Shown: positions 62,834-64,000 of the stretch, piece after piece
Position numbering within the stretch: the first letter of the stretch is position 1
Layout: the number at the start of each line of letters is the position of its first letter
Assembly: GCF_021495345.1 (NCBI RefSeq)
Contig: NZ_CP099397.1
Span: 4,154,001-4,218,000 of the forward strand
Source: Pseudomonas hydrolytica
GTDB lineage: Bacteria > Pseudomonadota > Gammaproteobacteria > Pseudomonadales > Pseudomonadaceae
DNA length: 64,000 bases
Direction: 5' to 3'
Program-made: the position numbers and the translations under genes
The notes under the pieces: generated by a model
Databases searched by the model: none
Told to the model about the DNA's origin: nothing
What the model saw: only the letters and a program-made list of their open reading frames with translations

Positions 62834-63447
62834 TGCTTCGTCACCTCCTAGTTTTCAGTCTCATCGCCCTGCTCGCCGGTTGCGCCGGCCTTACCTCGCG
62901 CGAAGCGCTGGAAGGCCAGGGCAACCCCGCCCAGTGGCAAGTCCACAAACAGCAGATCAGCCAGCTCGACGGCTGGCAGATCAACGGCAAGATCGGCATT
63001 CGCGCCCCGCAGGACTCCGGCAGCGCCACCCTGTTCTGGCTGCAGCGTCAGGACTACTACGACATTCGCCTCTCCGGCCCGCTCGGAGGCGGTGCCGCCC
63101 GCCTGACCGGCCGTCCCGGCGACATCCTGCTGGAAGTGTCCAACCGCGGCCGCTTCAAGGCCGAGTCCCCGGAGGCCCTGCTGCGCGAGCAACTGCGCCT
63201 GGACCTGCCGGTGTCCAACCTGCTCTGGTGGATTCGCGGCCTGCCCGCCCCCGACAGCCGCAGCCGCCTGACCCTCGACGCCGACAGCCACCTGGCGCGC
63301 CTGGAGCAGGACGGCTGGCAGGTGGAGTACCAGCGCTATGTCGAACAGAACGGCTACGCCCTGCCGGAGCGCCTGAAGCTCTATGGCCAGGACCTGGAAG
63401 TGACCCTGGTGATCAAAGACTGGCAGCCGCGTCAGTTGGGGCAGTAG
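62833..63447 (+). CDS. lolB: Outer-membrane lipoprotein receptor LolB
   Basis: The product is 204 aa from ATG 62833 ([20 protein letters not shown]), itself a lipoprotein with lipobox LAGC. The LolB fold is marked by [20 protein letters not shown] and [20 protein letters not shown]. It accepts lipoproteins from LolA and inserts them into the outer membrane. It is translationally coupled to the TPR gene; ispE follows after a repeat-filled 246-bp gap. Confidence 0.95.
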   Translation: MLRHLLVFSLIALLAGCAGLTSREALEGQGNPAQWQVHKQQISQLDGWQINGKIGIRAPQDSGSATLFWLQRQDYYDIRLSGPLGGGAARLTGRPGDILLEVSNRGRFKAESPEALLREQLRLDLPVSNLLWWIRGLPAPDSRSRLTLDADSHLARLEQDGWQVEYQRYVEQNGYALPERLKLYGQDLEVTLVIKDWQPRQLGQ

Positions 63448-63507
63448 GCCGGATTCAACCCGGGAAAGACGCCTCGATGCCGCTCACCTAGGGACATACG
63501 CGCCCTG

Positions 63508-63600
63508 CTCCCCTCTCCCATTTATGGGAGAGGGGTTGGGGGAGAGGGTCAAACACTCCGCGCCACTGAAAGCCCCCTCTCCCCAAAGGGGCGAGGGGAT
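63508..63600. repeat. CTCCCCTCTCCC-family repeat between lolB and ispE
   Basis: CTCCCCTCTCCC-ATTTAT-GGGAGAGGGG (63508-63535) is followed by TTGGGGGAGAGGGT. A second half-element, CCCCCTCTCCCC-AAAG-GGGCGAGGGG, ends near 63599. The first part is nearly identical to the arcB-arcC copy at 14875. Confidence 0.8.
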
Positions 63601-63693
63601 TGATTGCGCTTGGCAGACGATTATGTGAAAAGCATTACCCCCTACAACACCCGGATTTCATCACGGCTACGAACGCCCACCAACGACATCGCC

Positions 63694-64000
63694 ATGACCA
63701 GCACCGCCGTTCCCGCCCACGCCGAACTGATCCTGCCCGCCCCGGCCAAGCTCAACCTGATGCTGCATATCCTTGGCCGCCGTGCCGATGGCTATCACCA
63801 GCTGCAGACCCTGTTCCAGTTCCTCGACCACGGCGACGAGCTCGGCTTCAGCGTTCGCCAGGACGGCGAGATTCGCCTGCATACACCCATCGACGGCATA
63901 CCGCACGACAGCAACCTGATCGTGCGCGCGGCCAAAAGACTGCAGGAAGCGTCCGGCACAGCACTGGGCGCCGATATCTGGCTGGACAAGCGCCTGCCCA
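63694..64000 (+). CDS. ispE: 4-diphosphocytidyl-2-C-methyl-D-erythritol kinase, N-terminal part
   Basis: The gene starts at ATG 63694 and runs off the right edge after 102 codons. [20 protein letters not shown] and [12 protein letters not shown] are the IspE start with the substrate-binding Lys-Leu-Asn. It is a GHMP kinase of the non-mevalonate isoprenoid pathway. Position after lolB is conserved in Pseudomonas. Confidence 0.94.
   Translation, partial: MTSTAVPAHAELILPAPAKLNLMLHILGRRADGYHQLQTLFQFLDHGDELGFSVRQDGEIRLHTPIDGIPHDSNLIVRAAKRLQEASGTALGADIWLDKRLP

Overview
The window is about 65% GC, very densely coded, and reads as chromosomal Pseudomonas DNA. Gene order at the right end (MFS - hemH - yfcH - ... 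merR - phr - pagL - murI - moeB - prmC - prfA - hemA - TPR - lolB - ispE) is the order I recall for the P. aeruginosa core chromosome. The many GTAGGGTGCG-type and CTCCCCTCTCCC-type intergenic repeats fit the P. mendocina / P. oleovorans / P. alcaligenes side of the genus. The species assignment is inference.

Layout. 1-6.3 kb: a partial membrane protein, a small protein behind a sigma54-type promoter, an SDR epimerase, argP divergent from an ACT protein plus a LysE/ArgO exporter, a 140-bp MITE-like element, a LysR regulator, two small secreted proteins and a frameshifted lipocalin. 6.4-16.3 kb: putA behind an array of GTTGCA sites (the PutA operator core), then the arginine deiminase operon arcDABC with an ANR-like box. 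16.4-21.6 kb: lpd3, a Bcr-type MFS pump, a truncated thioesterase, a TetR regulator, a 136-bp tandem repeat built from REP palindromes, and an SDR. Similar palindromes in front of the pump, TetR and SDR suggest one small regulon.

21.7-33.1 kb is the most interesting part: a divergent locus that I read as a complete extracellular cyanophycin (multi-L-arginyl-poly-L-aspartate) utilisation system. On the minus strand are two secreted cyanophycinases (one CphE-like, one with S-layer-homology repeats), an OprD-type porin, a second amino-acid binding protein and an unknown 106-aa protein. On the plus strand is an aotJQMOP-like ABC transporter operon whose internal M14 protein matches CphZ/AotO, the beta-Asp-Arg dipeptide hydrolase. 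It ends in an RpiR regulator where the P. aeruginosa aot operon has argR. Polymer would be cut outside, dipeptide would pass the porin and ABC transporter, and CphZ would release Asp and Arg, the latter usable by arcDABC.

33.2-43 kb: a PhyH dioxygenase, two EamA transporters, a WHy lipoprotein, a MocR regulator, an AhpD-like protein, a gamma-glutamyl-GABA hydrolase, YjdM, a solute-binding protein, a lipoprotein and an MFS transporter. 43.2-55.1 kb: hemH, yfcH, a renalase-like flavoprotein, then a tightly overlapped eight-gene operon (DUF523/DUF1722, LitR-like MerR, photolyase, NTF2-like, SDR, flavin oxidase, DUF1365, cyclopropane synthase, DUF2878) with paired TGTACA boxes at its promoter. 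This is a light- or photo-oxidation-linked DNA-repair and lipid-modification cluster. 55.2-64 kb: housekeeping genes pagL, murI, moeB, prmC, prfA, hemA, a TPR lipoprotein, lolB and the start of ispE. I found no rRNA, tRNA, CRISPR array, prophage or intact insertion sequence.
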